From Rhodobiaceae bacterium (GTDB taxonomy: Bacteria; Pseudomonadota; Alphaproteobacteria; Rhizobiales; Tepidamorphaceae), in NCBI GenBank assembly GCA_020637895.1, contig JACKJP010000003.1, positions 310,001 through 374,000 on the forward strand: 64,000 nt of DNA. The letters run 5' to 3'. Both the position numbers and the translations under genes were made by a program. Below the pieces are notes generated by a model, which searched no databases, was not told the DNA's origin, and worked only from the letters and a program-made list of their open reading frames with translations. Positions 40,630 to 49,475 of the stretch are shown piece after piece. Position 1 is the stretch's first letter; the number at the start of each line of letters is the position of its first letter.

Positions 40630-42615
40630 ATGATTTCCCTTACATTCCCCGATGGTTCTCTACGTGAATTTTCTGCCGGCGTGACCGGCGCGGAGATCGC
40701 GGAGGGCATTTCCAAATCACTGGCCAAGAAGGCCGTCGCGATGCGCGTCGATGGCGATTTGCGCGATCTTGCCGACCCCATCGAAGAGAGCGCGACAATC
40801 GAGATCGTCACACGCGACAACGAAGCGGCGCTGGAACTCATCCGGCACGATGCCGCGCATGTGATGGCGGAGGCCGTGCAGGAACTGTATCCGGGTACCC
40901 AGGTCACCATCGGGCCGGTGATCGAGAACGGCTTCTTCTACGATTTCGCGCGCGACGAGCCCTTCACGCTCGACGATCTGCCGAAGATCGAAAAGAAGAT
41001 GCGCGAGATCATTCAGCGCAACGCACCTTTCACCAAATCCGTGTGGACGCGCGAGAAGGCCAAGCAGGTCTTCAAGGACAAGGGCGAGCTTTACAAGGTT
41101 GAACTGGTCGATGCGATCCCGGAAGACCAGCAGATCAAGATCTATGCGCAGGGCGACTGGTTCGACCTTTGCCGTGGTCCGCACATGGTCTCCACCGGCC
41201 AGGTCGGCAACGCCTTCAAGCTGATGAAGGTCGCCGGTGCCTATTGGCGAGGGGATTCGGAAAACGAGATGCTGACGCGCATCTACGGCACGGCTTGGGC
41301 CGAGCAAAGCCAGCTCGATTCCTACATTCACATGCTGGAAGAGGCCGAAAAGCGCGACCATCGCCGGCTCGGACGCGAGATGGACCTGTTCCATTTCCAG
41401 GAAGAGGGACCGGGCGTCGTCTTCTGGCATGCCAAGGGCTGGACGCTGTTTCAGAACCTCGTTGCCTATATGCGCCGCAGGCTCGCGGGCGACTATGAGG
41501 AGGTCAATGCGCCGCAGATCCTCGACAAGTCGCTTTGGGAAACCTCAGGCCACTGGGGCTGGTATAAGGAGAACATGTTCGGCGTGCAGTCAGCGGGCGA
41601 TGATGCCGAGGACAAGCGGCTCTTCGCGCTGAAGCCGATGAACTGCCCCGGCCATGTCCAGATATTCAAGCACGGGCTGAAGAGCTATCGCGACCTGCCG
41701 ATCCGCATGGCCGAATTCGGCGTCGTACACCGCTACGAGCCGTCGGGCGCGATGCACGGGCTGATGCGCGTGCGCGGTTTCACGCAGGATGACGCCCATA
41801 TCTTCTGCACGGATGACCAGCTGGCCGACGAATGCATGAAGATCAACGACCTGATCCTGTCGACCTATTCCGATTTCGGCTTCGAGGACATCGTCGTCAA
41901 ACTCTCCACACGGCCCGAAAAGCGTGTCGGCTCCGATGCACTCTGGGACCGCGCCGAGGCTGTGATGCGGGAAGTGCTGGAGCGCATCGAGAAGGAATCG
42001 GGTGGGCGTATCAAGACCGGAATCAACCCCGGTGAGGGCGCGTTCTACGGGCCAAAATTCGAATACACGCTGAAGGACGCGATCGGCCGCGAGTGGCAAT
42101 GCGGTACGACGCAGGTCGATTTCAACCTGCCGGAGCGCTTCGGCGCCTTCTTCGTCGATTCAGACGGCGACAAGAAGGAGCCGGTGATGATCCATCGCGC
42201 CATCTGCGGCTCGATGGAGCGGTTTCTCGGCATTCTGATCGAGAACTATGCCGGTCATTTCCCGCTCTGGTTCGCGCCGCTGCAGGTCGTCGTCGCGACG
42301 ATCACCTCGGATGCGGACGACTATGCAAGGGAGGTGCACAAGGCGCTCACACGGGCGGGGCTGAAGGCCGAGGTGGATCTGCGCAACGAGAAGATCAACT
42401 ACAAGGTCCGCGAGCATTCGCTGGCGAAGGTGCCGGTGATCCTCGTTTGCGGGAAGCGCGAGGCCGAAGAGCGGACGGTCAACGTGCGCCGCCTGGGCAG
42501 CCGCGACCAGCAGTCGATGTCCCTGAGCGAGGCGGTTCGCTGGCTTGCGGACGAAGCCGTTCCGCCCGATGTGAAACGGGCGCAGGCAGAAGCGGCCGCG
42601 GATGCGGCGGAGTAG
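40630..42615 (+). CDS. thrS: Threonyl-tRNA synthetase
   Basis: A 661-residue class II synthetase, start ATG 40630 with AGGAGA 7 bases upstream (three extra codons upstream are possible). Order: TGS domain (about 1–65), N-terminal editing domain with RHDAAHVMAEAV (HxxxH) and CRGPHMVSTGQV, class II core with the zinc and motif 2 area LKPMNCPGHVQIFKHGLKSYRDLP and FGVVHRYEPSGAMHGLMRVRG, then HRAICGSMERFLGILIE (motif 3), and the anticodon domain from about 560. All catalytic phrases are intact and the length is normal. It charges tRNA-Thr and removes mischarged serine. A terminator follows directly. Confidence 0.97.
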   Translation: MISLTFPDGSLREFSAGVTGAEIAEGISKSLAKKAVAMRVDGDLRDLADPIEESATIEIVTRDNEAALELIRHDAAHVMAEAVQELYPGTQVTIGPVIENGFFYDFARDEPFTLDDLPKIEKKMREIIQRNAPFTKSVWTREKAKQVFKDKGELYKVELVDAIPEDQQIKIYAQGDWFDLCRGPHMVSTGQVGNAFKLMKVAGAYWRGDSENEMLTRIYGTAWAEQSQLDSYIHMLEEAEKRDHRRLGREMDLFHFQEEGPGVVFWHAKGWTLFQNLVAYMRRRLAGDYEEVNAPQILDKSLWETSGHWGWYKENMFGVQSAGDDAEDKRLFALKPMNCPGHVQIFKHGLKSYRDLPIRMAEFGVVHRYEPSGAMHGLMRVRGFTQDDAHIFCTDDQLADECMKINDLILSTYSDFGFEDIVVKLSTRPEKRVGSDALWDRAEAVMREVLERIEKESGGRIKTGINPGEGAFYGPKFEYTLKDAIGREWQCGTTQVDFNLPERFGAFFVDSDGDKKEPVMIHRAICGSMERFLGILIENYAGHFPLWFAPLQVVVATITSDADDYAREVHKALTRAGLKAEVDLRNEKINYKVREHSLAKVPVILVCGKREAEERTVNVRRLGSRDQQSMSLSEAVRWLADEAVPPDVKRAQAEAAADAAE

Positions 42616-42630
42616 ATCTGAAAAGGAAGA

Positions 42631-42655
42631 GGGCGGCCTGTGAGCCGCCCTTTTT
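42631..42655 (+). terminator. Terminator of thrS
   Basis: A GGGCGGC/GCCGCCC stem (42631–42637 and 42644–42650) with a 6-base loop is followed by five T. It lies 15 bases after the thrS stop. Confidence 0.92.
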
Positions 42656-42695
42656 GTGTCGATAGAACAAGACCATCGGGGAGAGCGCTGGGAAA

Positions 42696-43139
42696 ATGAA
42701 TCAGGCCACAGAAACTGAAAATGACGGGCCGCTGCGGACGGTGAATGCCTATCTGCATGGTGTCGACATGAAGGACAGGGCGGCGATCGCGGCAGTTTTC
42801 CACAAAGACGCCGAGACGATCTATAATGCGGGTGCAGTCGACCAGTTCTCGGTATCGGGCCGCGATGCGATCGTTGCGCAGCTGTTTGAGATCATCGACG
42901 GCTTCGGGCCGACCGTTCACGCGCTCGCCAATTACGGCATCGCGACGTCTGGCGGCGACACAAAGGTCGACAGCGTCGTTGTCGCGCATGTGCTGAAGGG
43001 CGGTAACCTGACCATGCGCGGTCTTGTCTACAGCGACACGATGGTCCGGGGCGGCGACAACGGATGGGTCATCGTGAGGCGCGAACATCGCCCGCTCTGG
43101 CAGACCGTTACCCCCGCGGGCGAAACGCGCCTGCCTTGA
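42696..43139 (+). CDS. SnoaL/NTF2-like fold protein
   Basis: A 147-residue protein of the nuclear transport factor 2-like superfamily, judged from VNAYLHGVDMKDRAAIAAVFHKDAE, quoted as GVDMKDRAAIAAVF, then VTVHALANYGIATSG-like strands and the C-terminal WVIVRREHRPLWQ. These small cone-shaped folds occur in isomerases, hydrolases and polyketide enzymes. There is no clear catalytic motif. It precedes a VOC gene by 30 bases, so both may be co-transcribed after thrS. Confidence 0.72.
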   Translation: MNQATETENDGPLRTVNAYLHGVDMKDRAAIAAVFHKDAETIYNAGAVDQFSVSGRDAIVAQLFEIIDGFGPTVHALANYGIATSGGDTKVDSVVVAHVLKGGNLTMRGLVYSDTMVRGGDNGWVIVRREHRPLWQTVTPAGETRLP

Positions 43140-43169
43140 TGACCGGGACACTCGGTTAGGAGGCTCAAC

Positions 43170-43706
43170 GTGACCAGTTTCTTTGGACCGATCTGCCAGC
43201 TCGGCTATGTCGTTGCCGATCTTGATCGCGCGATCGACTACCTCCTGAAGTCGATGGGTTGCGGCCCGATTTTCGTGGCGAAACACGTCGCGCCGGTCGA
43301 CTTTTTCTATCGGGGCAACGCCAGTCGGCCGGAACTTTCGGTTGCCTATACTCAAAGCGGTCCGCTGCAGATCGAAATCATCATGCAGAAGAATGCGGCT
43401 CCGTCTTCATGGCGCGATTTTCTGGCCGAGGGACCGGAAGGCCTTCAACATGTCGCGTACTGGACGGACCGCTATGACGATCTGATGAAGGTTGCGATCG
43501 AGACAGCCGGGCTTGAGCCGGAAATGACCGGAACGGCTGGCCATCATGGCGCTTCAGGCGAGCGCTTCACCTATTTCGCCGATAGCGGCCCGCGCGGCAT
43601 GATGGTGGAACTGACCGAGGTGCTGGCGCCGAAAAGGGCAAGCTACAAGCGGATCGCCGATGCTGCCCGTGACTGGGACGGCAGCGACCCGGTGCGCGAT
43701 CTATAG
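43170..43706 (+). CDS. VOC (glyoxalase/bleomycin-resistance) superfamily protein
   Basis: A 178-residue protein starting with GTG at 43170; TAGGAGG lies just upstream. The VOC pattern is GPICQLGYVVADLDRAIDYL, GPLQIEIIMQKN, GLQHVAYWTDRYDDLM and MMVELTEVL. Metal-binding positions are H in the QHVAYW phrase and E in MVELTEV. Enzymes of this fold include dioxygenases, lyases and epimerases, and the substrate is unknown. It is probably in one transcript with the SnoaL-like gene. Confidence 0.85.
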   Translation: MTSFFGPICQLGYVVADLDRAIDYLLKSMGCGPIFVAKHVAPVDFFYRGNASRPELSVAYTQSGPLQIEIIMQKNAAPSSWRDFLAEGPEGLQHVAYWTDRYDDLMKVAIETAGLEPEMTGTAGHHGASGERFTYFADSGPRGMMVELTEVLAPKRASYKRIADAARDWDGSDPVRDL

Positions 43707-43719
43707 CGCCCGATCAGGA

Positions 43720-45339
43720 TTACTGCGCGATCAGTTCGACTTCCTTGGCGCGGCCGGCCTCGACGGAAAATTCCTTGTTGTAAAGCTTGCCCTCGTGGCG
43801 GGCGATGACGTTGTAGTCGCCAGCCGCGAGCACATGGGTCGGGAAGGCGCCGTAGCTTTCCTTGATGACGTCGCCGCCGGGCGAGAGGATGCTCCAGGCG
43901 GTGTTGGCAAGAGCCTCGCCACCAGCCTCGTTGACTAGTTTCAGCGTGATCGGCGCAGCCTGATGTTCGATCGTTGCCGTGGTGAGCTTGCCCGGTTTGA
44001 TCTGGATGTCGGCGCGCACCGTTGAATTGGCGTCACCGAACTGGCTGACGATGTGGTAGGCGCCAGCGCTCAGTCGGATCACCGTGTCGGCCGCGGCGTC
44101 GGCGAGGACGAGCTTGCGCTGGCCATATTCGTCCTGCTCGGACGAATAGACGGAAAAATCGACGTCCTTGTCGGAGAGTGGCTGTTCGTCACCGCCGATG
44201 GCGTCCAGCTTCAGACCGCCGGCATTGAGCACGACGAGCTCGTCGACAGGCTGGTTCTTGAGCGAGACCATTCGCGAGGCGCCTGCAAGGCCGAACGCCG
44301 CGTGAACGATGTAATCGCCACCGGGAAGGTGAAAGACGGGCCGGGCGACTTCCGTTTCCGCGATCAGCTTGTGGTCGCCATCGGCATCGGCGGACGCGGA
44401 AAAAACCCGCCATACAATGCCGGAATCGACGGGCGGCGCATTTTCCGCGATGACCGCGCTCGGGCGCAGCGTCACGTTCTGGCCCGGAGGTGCGGCGGTA
44501 TCCGGCTTGCCGATGCCCGCGGCAATGCCGGCGGCGCGCACCGCATCCTCGGCTTTCGGCTGTCCGCCATCTGCCTGTTCGCCGCCTCTGACCGCGGGTG
44601 GTGGCGGAACGGGCATCGGTGGCACGGTGATCGTCGGCCGTGTGACGGGAACGCCTGTCGCTATTTCAGCGGGATTGACGGAACTTCCCGGCTTGGCCTC
44701 TACGGCTGCGAGGGTCAGGCCGGAAACGGCGTCGAAGAAATCTTCGGTCGTACTGGCGGCCCTGAACGTGCCGCCGGTCGCATCGGAGATGCAGGCAAGC
44801 TGGGCGAGCTTTTCGGCTTCGCGGTCAAAGCCGATTACATCGATGCGAAGGCGGGGCGACTGTTCGGCCAATGCCCTGGCGGTTGCACACGGATCCTGAT
44901 TGCAGTTGTCCGGTCCGTCCGCGATGACGACGATCGTGGCCGGGCGCTCGGTAAAGTTGGCGGCCTTCGCGCCTTCCTCAAGCGCCAGCGCGAGCGGCGT
45001 TGCACCTTTCGGCCGCACTGCTTCCAGCTTCTTTTCCGCCTCGTCGGCATCGGCGGTGCCAAAAGGCACGATCTCGGTGACATCGGAACAGGAATTCGCC
45101 TGTCGGCTGCCATAGGCGACCACGCCGATATCAAGGGTTGTACCCTGACGCCGATAGGCATCGACCAGGCCCTTGCGCGCGCTCACGATCTTGTTGGCAT
45201 CGCCGACCTGCGCCCACATGCTATTGGAGGCATCGAGTACAAAGACAAGGCCGCGCTTCTCGGCCGCCTGCGCCGGGAGTACGACATGCGCCAGGACGAA
45301 AACGGCAGCAAACAGGACTTTCCAAGCCGGGCGGCTCAT
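43720..45339 (-). CDS. Secreted VWA domain protein
   Basis: A 539-residue protein with a signal peptide (PAWKVLFAAVFVLAHVVLP, cleavage after AQA). The start at MSRPAWK is preferred because upstream residues are low-complexity. The VWA domain begins EKRGLVFVLDASNSMWAQVGD with the MIDAS DxSxS (D36, S38, S40), then GATPLALALEEGA (the conserved Thr) and VVIADGPDNCNQDPCATA. Two cysteine pairs may form disulfides. A long linker rich in Pro (PPMPVPPPPAV) at about 225–245 leads to a C-terminal half with repeated beta-sandwich-like segments. The role is unknown; it may bind ligands at the cell surface. Confidence 0.88.
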   Translation of the reverse strand: MSRPAWKVLFAAVFVLAHVVLPAQAAEKRGLVFVLDASNSMWAQVGDANKIVSARKGLVDAYRRQGTTLDIGVVAYGSRQANSCSDVTEIVPFGTADADEAEKKLEAVRPKGATPLALALEEGAKAANFTERPATIVVIADGPDNCNQDPCATARALAEQSPRLRIDVIGFDREAEKLAQLACISDATGGTFRAASTTEDFFDAVSGLTLAAVEAKPGSSVNPAEIATGVPVTRPTITVPPMPVPPPPAVRGGEQADGGQPKAEDAVRAAGIAAGIGKPDTAAPPGQNVTLRPSAVIAENAPPVDSGIVWRVFSASADADGDHKLIAETEVARPVFHLPGGDYIVHAAFGLAGASRMVSLKNQPVDELVVLNAGGLKLDAIGGDEQPLSDKDVDFSVYSSEQDEYGQRKLVLADAAADTVIRLSAGAYHIVSQFGDANSTVRADIQIKPGKLTTATIEHQAAPITLKLVNEAGGEALANTAWSILSPGGDVIKESYGAFPTHVLAAGDYNVIARHEGKLYNKEFSVEAGRAKEVELIAQ

Positions 45340-45550
45340 TTCGCCTTGACCATCCGTTCGGCACCTTGTCAGTTCATTGCGGAAGGTGAGAAAAGCGAAC
45401 CTTACACCCGCCTGCAAGGCCGCAGCATCGAATCAACATCCCATTGTGGCGGTGACGGGGCGGAGCGTTCAAGCAGCAATCCCCGCATGGCCAAGGTGTC
45501 GAATGCCTTTCGACAGCCCTTCAGCGGGCCCACAGCCTGAAAGATACTGA

Positions 45551-46147
45551 ATGACCGATATACAGAACGAAGTGATCGCGCATCTTTCAACGCGCCGCTC
45601 AGCGGTGGCGCGCGAGATGGATGGCCCCGGACCCGACGAGGCCGGTATTGCCGAGATGCTCAAGATTGCCGCCCGTGTTCCCGATCACGGCAAGATCGCG
45701 CCCTGGCGCTTCATCGTTGTCGAGGGCGAGGCGCGCGCGGCGCTGGCCGAGCGGCTCCTGAAGATGGCGGAGGAGCGAGAGGGCCCGATCGAGGGGATGC
45801 GGCGCGATAACGAACTGGCCCGCTTCACGCGCCCGGCGGTGACCGTGGTTGTCGTTTCGGCGCCACGGCCACATCCGAAGGTTCCGCGTGCCGAACAGGT
45901 CGCATCGGCTGCCGCGGTCTGCATGAACCTCATTCATGCCGCGCATGCATACGGGTTTGCCGCACAATGGCTGACCGGCTGGCAGGCGTTCGATGACGGT
46001 GCTGCGCGCCTGCTCGGGGTAACGGCGGAAGAGACGGTCGCAGGGTTCATTTCCATCGGTACGCGCGGCAACCCGCTGGATGAGCGCGACAGGCCCGATG
46101 TCCCGGCGCTGACCAGCCGGTGGAAACCAGACAACGAAATCGGTTAG
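45551..46147 (+). CDS. Nitroreductase family flavoprotein (YdjA-like)
   Basis: A 198-residue FMN-dependent oxidoreductase. The N-terminal flavin phrase is STRRSAVAREMDGPGPD and then ARVPDHGKIAPWRFIVVEGEARA (quoted as RVPDHGKIAPWRFIVVEG), the hallmark of the YdjA group. Later phrases are AVCMNLIHAAHAYGFAAQWLTG and AGFISIGTRGN. It reduces nitro compounds or quinones with NAD(P)H in related proteins. It lies 10 bases before the flavin reductase gene, suggesting an operon. The 210 bases upstream hold nothing I recognise. Confidence 0.9.
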   Translation: MTDIQNEVIAHLSTRRSAVAREMDGPGPDEAGIAEMLKIAARVPDHGKIAPWRFIVVEGEARAALAERLLKMAEEREGPIEGMRRDNELARFTRPAVTVVVVSAPRPHPKVPRAEQVASAAAVCMNLIHAAHAYGFAAQWLTGWQAFDDGAARLLGVTAEETVAGFISIGTRGNPLDERDRPDVPALTSRWKPDNEIG

Positions 46148-46157
46148 GTACTAACGC

Positions 46158-46760
46158 ATGTACTATGATGCCGTAACCAATCAGCACGGGCTGCCATTCG
46201 ATCCTTTCAAGGCGATCGTCGCCCCGCGACCCATCGGCTGGATTTCCAGCCTCGATTCAACCGGACGCATCAACCTTGCGCCCTACAGCTATTTCAACGC
46301 GTTCTCCAATCGGCCGAACATCGTCGGCTTTTCGACCCAGGGGCGGAAAGATTCCATCGCCAACATCGAGGAAACGCGTGAGTTCGTCTGCAATCTGGCC
46401 ACGATGAACCTGATGAAGGAGATGAATTCGACTTCCGCTTCGCTGCCACACGGACATGATGAAATGGCACATGCAGGGCTCACCGCGGCGCCGGGTGTCT
46501 CAGTCAGCGTGCCGCGCGTCGCGGAAAGTCCGGCGGCGCTCGAATGCGTCTATCTGCAGACTGTCGACCTGTTCGACAAGGACGGCAAGCCAGCCAATGC
46601 GTGGCTGGTGCTCGGTCAGGTCACGGGCGTCTATATCGACGACGCCATCATCGAGGACGGCATCGTCAATATTACCAAGGCGCGGCCGGTCAGCCGGCTT
46701 GGCTATCAGGACTATGCGGTTATCGACGAGGTCTTTCAGCTGGTCCGACCGGGCAGTTGA
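46158..46760 (+). CDS. Flavin reductase-like (DIM6/NTAB) protein
   Basis: A 200-residue protein matching the flavin reductase fold: VTNQHGLPFDPFKAIVAPRPIGWISS (quoted as FKAIVAPRPIGWISSLD), RINLAPYSYFNAFSNRPNIVGFST and TREFVCNLATMNLMKEMN. The phrase PRPIGWISS with NLAPYSYFNA binds FMN. Members of this group occur as reductase partners or stand-alone flavoproteins. It probably shares an operon with the nitroreductase. The ATG at 46158 has only a weak upstream site. Confidence 0.9.
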   Translation: MYYDAVTNQHGLPFDPFKAIVAPRPIGWISSLDSTGRINLAPYSYFNAFSNRPNIVGFSTQGRKDSIANIEETREFVCNLATMNLMKEMNSTSASLPHGHDEMAHAGLTAAPGVSVSVPRVAESPAALECVYLQTVDLFDKDGKPANAWLVLGQVTGVYIDDAIIEDGIVNITKARPVSRLGYQDYAVIDEVFQLVRPGS

Positions 46761-46835
46761 TCGCACGACATTGGACGCGACGAACAGATTGTGATGGTGT
46801 CGGCCTGAGCTGCGGCGATGACAGCGGGGAAAGTC

Positions 46836-47549
46836 ATGGGAATTCAAACACCGCAGAAGGCCGGCATACGCCGAATGCCGCGCGATCAGCGCGTTGCTGC
46901 GATTATGGATACGGCCCGCATCGTACTGCGCGAGAAAGGCTATGAGCAGTTCTCTACCGCCGATGTCGCCGAGCGTTGCGGCATATCCGAAGGCACAATC
47001 TACAAGTATTTCGTCAACCGGCGCGACCTGATGATCCAGGTCGCGGAGGCCTGGTATGACGAACTGACCGCTCAGGAGAGGGTCGGGAACGAGAACCGGC
47101 CGATCCGCGAGCGGCTTTACCTGGCGATCTCAAACCATCTGCTGTTTATCCGCCGCGAGCCCCAACTGACGCGCTTCATCCTGCTGGACCTCCGCGCCGA
47201 TCCGGCATTCCGCGAAACGCGTGTCTTTGCCCTCAACAGGCAGGTCACGGGCTGGGTGCTGGATGTGGTGGAGGATGGCGTGCGGACGGGTGAGCTGCGA
47301 TCCGATTTTTCGCGCAAGATCCTGCGCAACATGATCTTCGGATACCTTGAGCATCAGGTCTGGGCGTTTCTGCGCGGCGAGGGCGATTTTTCGCTACAGG
47401 AATGCGCCGAAGAGGCAACGGACCTCGTGCTGCGCGGTATAGGGGTTCAGTCTCCGGCAGCCCCCGAACAGCGCGCATCCGACATCATAGGCCGGATGGA
47501 AACGATGATCGGGCAATTGCAGGAAGAGCTCGCCAGCCTGAAGAAATAG
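46836..47549 (+). CDS. TetR/AcrR family regulator
   Basis: A 237-residue regulator. ATG 46836 is preferred because GGGGAA lies upstream; an earlier in-frame ATG at 46818 is possible. The N-terminal helix-turn-helix is AAIMDTARIVLREKGYEQFSTADVAERCGISEGTIYKYFVNRRDLM, quoted as DVAERCGISEGTIYKYFVN. The C-terminal ligand domain contains GYLEHQVWAFLRGEG. It lies on the same strand just after the flavin reductase and may control it or the two genes upstream. The last residues (MIGQLQEELASLKK) form a short coiled coil that could strengthen the dimer. Confidence 0.93.
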   Translation: MGIQTPQKAGIRRMPRDQRVAAIMDTARIVLREKGYEQFSTADVAERCGISEGTIYKYFVNRRDLMIQVAEAWYDELTAQERVGNENRPIRERLYLAISNHLLFIRREPQLTRFILLDLRADPAFRETRVFALNRQVTGWVLDVVEDGVRTGELRSDFSRKILRNMIFGYLEHQVWAFLRGEGDFSLQECAEEATDLVLRGIGVQSPAAPEQRASDIIGRMETMIGQLQEELASLKK

Positions 47550-47557
47550 CGTTTCGT

Positions 47558-48283
47558 TCAAACGCCGAAGACGCCATTGATGACGGGAACCTGGGCGGGT
47601 GAGGTTGCGATCTTGCCCGCAAAGCCGTCGCGCCATGCCTCATTGCAGGAGTTGATGAATGCGCGGCCTTCGCCCGGCTCGGCGCGATCAATCGCGTGCA
47701 GGCCAGCTGCCATGGCGCTGATGAGACATTGATTCCGGGCAAGCGAGTAAGGGGTTGTCAGCGCTCCGCTTTCGTCTTCGATGGCCCGGGAGCCGAGGCT
47801 TGCCTTCAATGACAGGGCATCCCAGGCGAGCCCCAGAAGGCGCGATGAAGACCCGACATAGGTTGCCAGTCCGAGAATGGCCGCCGGCGTCTGTGTCGCA
47901 AGGGGCACGATTGCTGTCGCGCCGTCGTCAATTCCGATATCGGCTTCAGCTGCACCGAGAAGCGCTGCAAGGCGCGTCACATCGGCCCCGCCTGTCGCCT
48001 GCTGTAGAACGAAGCCGGCAGGTCGCGCCGCGGTGAGGGTGCGTATATCGTCCTCGCATTCAGGCGTGCCAATGGCGGCGACCATCACGAAGACAGCCGG
48101 GGCTGTGTCGTCGCGCGATGCCATGAAATCGATGACCCTTTGACGTGCCGCTGCTCGTTCGGCACCGTCGATTCCCAGATCCAGTATCAGCGCATCGGCG
48201 CCGCTCGTCCCGGCCCTCACCATCGCGGTTTCGCTCGCGCAGGGTGTGATGAGCCAGGACCGGTGAAACCGCGCCGGTGTCAT
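47558..48283 (-). CDS. CitE-like aldolase/lyase homolog, degenerate active site
   Basis: A 241-residue protein; the start at MTPARFHR (48283) is chosen over an upstream GTG without ribosome site. Overall it matches the CitE/HpcH family (RFHRSWLITPCASETAMVRAGTSGADALILDL is its start, quoted in part: RAGTSGADALILDLGIDGAE). In normal members the next phrase is DLEDAV with the acidic residues and a catalytic arginine follows in RVN. Here the acid is replaced in DLGIDGAER, and the RVN segment reads VMVAAIG. Only the late aspartate in GLAWDALSLKASLG is kept. It may therefore be inactive or have another job. Confidence 0.7.
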   Translation of the reverse strand: MTPARFHRSWLITPCASETAMVRAGTSGADALILDLGIDGAERAAARQRVIDFMASRDDTAPAVFVMVAAIGTPECEDDIRTLTAARPAGFVLQQATGGADVTRLAALLGAAEADIGIDDGATAIVPLATQTPAAILGLATYVGSSSRLLGLAWDALSLKASLGSRAIEDESGALTTPYSLARNQCLISAMAAGLHAIDRAEPGEGRAFINSCNEAWRDGFAGKIATSPAQVPVINGVFGV

Positions 48284-48415
48284 CGTGAAAAACCCAGCCT
48301 GATCAATTGAGTCGGCCCAGAGATTAACCACCTGTTTACCATAAAAGAGCGACACTCTGAGGCATTGGACAGGGACTCAAGATAGCACACAGATCGGCGA
48401 AAGGCCCGCAACGGC

Positions 48416-49456
48416 ATGTTCCTGTTTACGTCCATCCTCAAGAACGACTCGCAAGGTGGAGTTTCCTCCGTCCTGCAGCGGGCCGCGCGAGCGACGGGGA
48501 CAGATTTTTCTTATCTGCTGAATACGGCCAAGCGCGAAAGCGCCCTGGACCCGCAGGCCAAGGCGCCGACATCGAGCGCGGCCGGGTTGTTCCAGTTCAT
48601 CGAGAGCACCTGGATCAAGGCGATCCATGACTGGGGTGCGCGCTACGGGCTGGCGAACGAAGCTGCCTCGATCAGTGAAGATTCGAACGGAAACCTGTCG
48701 GTAGACAGCGCTGCCCGCGACGAGATTCTGAACCTCAGATACGACCCTGAGGTTTCCGCGTTGATGGCCGGGGAACTGACCCGCGCCAATTCGCAGACGC
48801 TGCAGGCGGGAATCGGCCGCCAGCCGACATCCGGGGAGCTCTATATCGCCCATTTTCTCGGCGCGGGCGGTGCCAGCGATCTGATCAACGGCGCCGCGAG
48901 CAACCCGGACGGAATAGCGGCCGAACGCTTTCCCGCCGCCGCGCGCGCCAATCGCTCGATATTCTATGATCGCAGCGGTACACCGCGTGGTAACGCAGAG
49001 GTCTACAGCGCGCTGGTTGCAAAGCACGGGCAGGGTGAAGCGACGCAACCGGTAACCGGCCAGCCCATGGCCCTGACGGCATTCGCGTCGGCGCGGCGAA
49101 GCGAGGCAATGTTTCAGTCGCTCTTCACCGACACGGGTAGCCAGACTGCCGCATTCGCACCGACATCCGGCTCAGGCAATGGCGGATCGACGGATGCGCG
49201 CACAATCGGCGAGGCCGTACAGAATCTCTGGCTGAATTTCTTCGGCAAGCCGCATGTCGAGCCGGCCACCAGTGTCGCTCCGTCAGCGCAATCATCCGCC
49301 CCCGCTTCTGTCCGCACGGCATCGACCGTTGCGAAGGCAATGCAAGGCGATGAAAGCACATCGGCAGCGGTGGCGCAGGCACCAGCCGCCGTTCAGCGGA
49401 TGCCAAATGGCCGCAACTACGATCCGGCGCGTCTCGTTGCGCCGGGCGGTTCGTGA
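48416..49456 (+). CDS. Lytic transglycosylase-like protein
   Basis: A 346-residue protein. Residues about 20–110 show the SLT-like pattern with catalytic glutamate in NTAKRESALDPQAKAPTSSAAGLFQFIESTW (quoted as AKRESALDP and SAAGLFQFIESTW). GELYIAHFLGAGGAS is a later helix of the same fold. The second half is a low-complexity Ser/Ala/Pro tail. There is no signal peptide, so export must use a different route, as with flagellar rod proteins, or the start is mis-set. No flagellar gene is next to it. Function: cutting peptidoglycan strands, inferred. Confidence 0.8.
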   Translation: MFLFTSILKNDSQGGVSSVLQRAARATGTDFSYLLNTAKRESALDPQAKAPTSSAAGLFQFIESTWIKAIHDWGARYGLANEAASISEDSNGNLSVDSAARDEILNLRYDPEVSALMAGELTRANSQTLQAGIGRQPTSGELYIAHFLGAGGASDLINGAASNPDGIAAERFPAAARANRSIFYDRSGTPRGNAEVYSALVAKHGQGEATQPVTGQPMALTAFASARRSEAMFQSLFTDTGSQTAAFAPTSGSGNGGSTDARTIGEAVQNLWLNFFGKPHVEPATSVAPSAQSSAPASVRTASTVAKAMQGDESTSAAVAQAPAAVQRMPNGRNYDPARLVAPGGS

Positions 49457-49475
49457 AGCTTGTGAAGGGCCTGCC

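Noticed and set aside
43720..45540. A 495-codon plus-strand frame antisense to the VWA protein
   Set aside because: Composition is dominated by Arg and Gly. The minus-strand protein has a leader and the MIDAS site.
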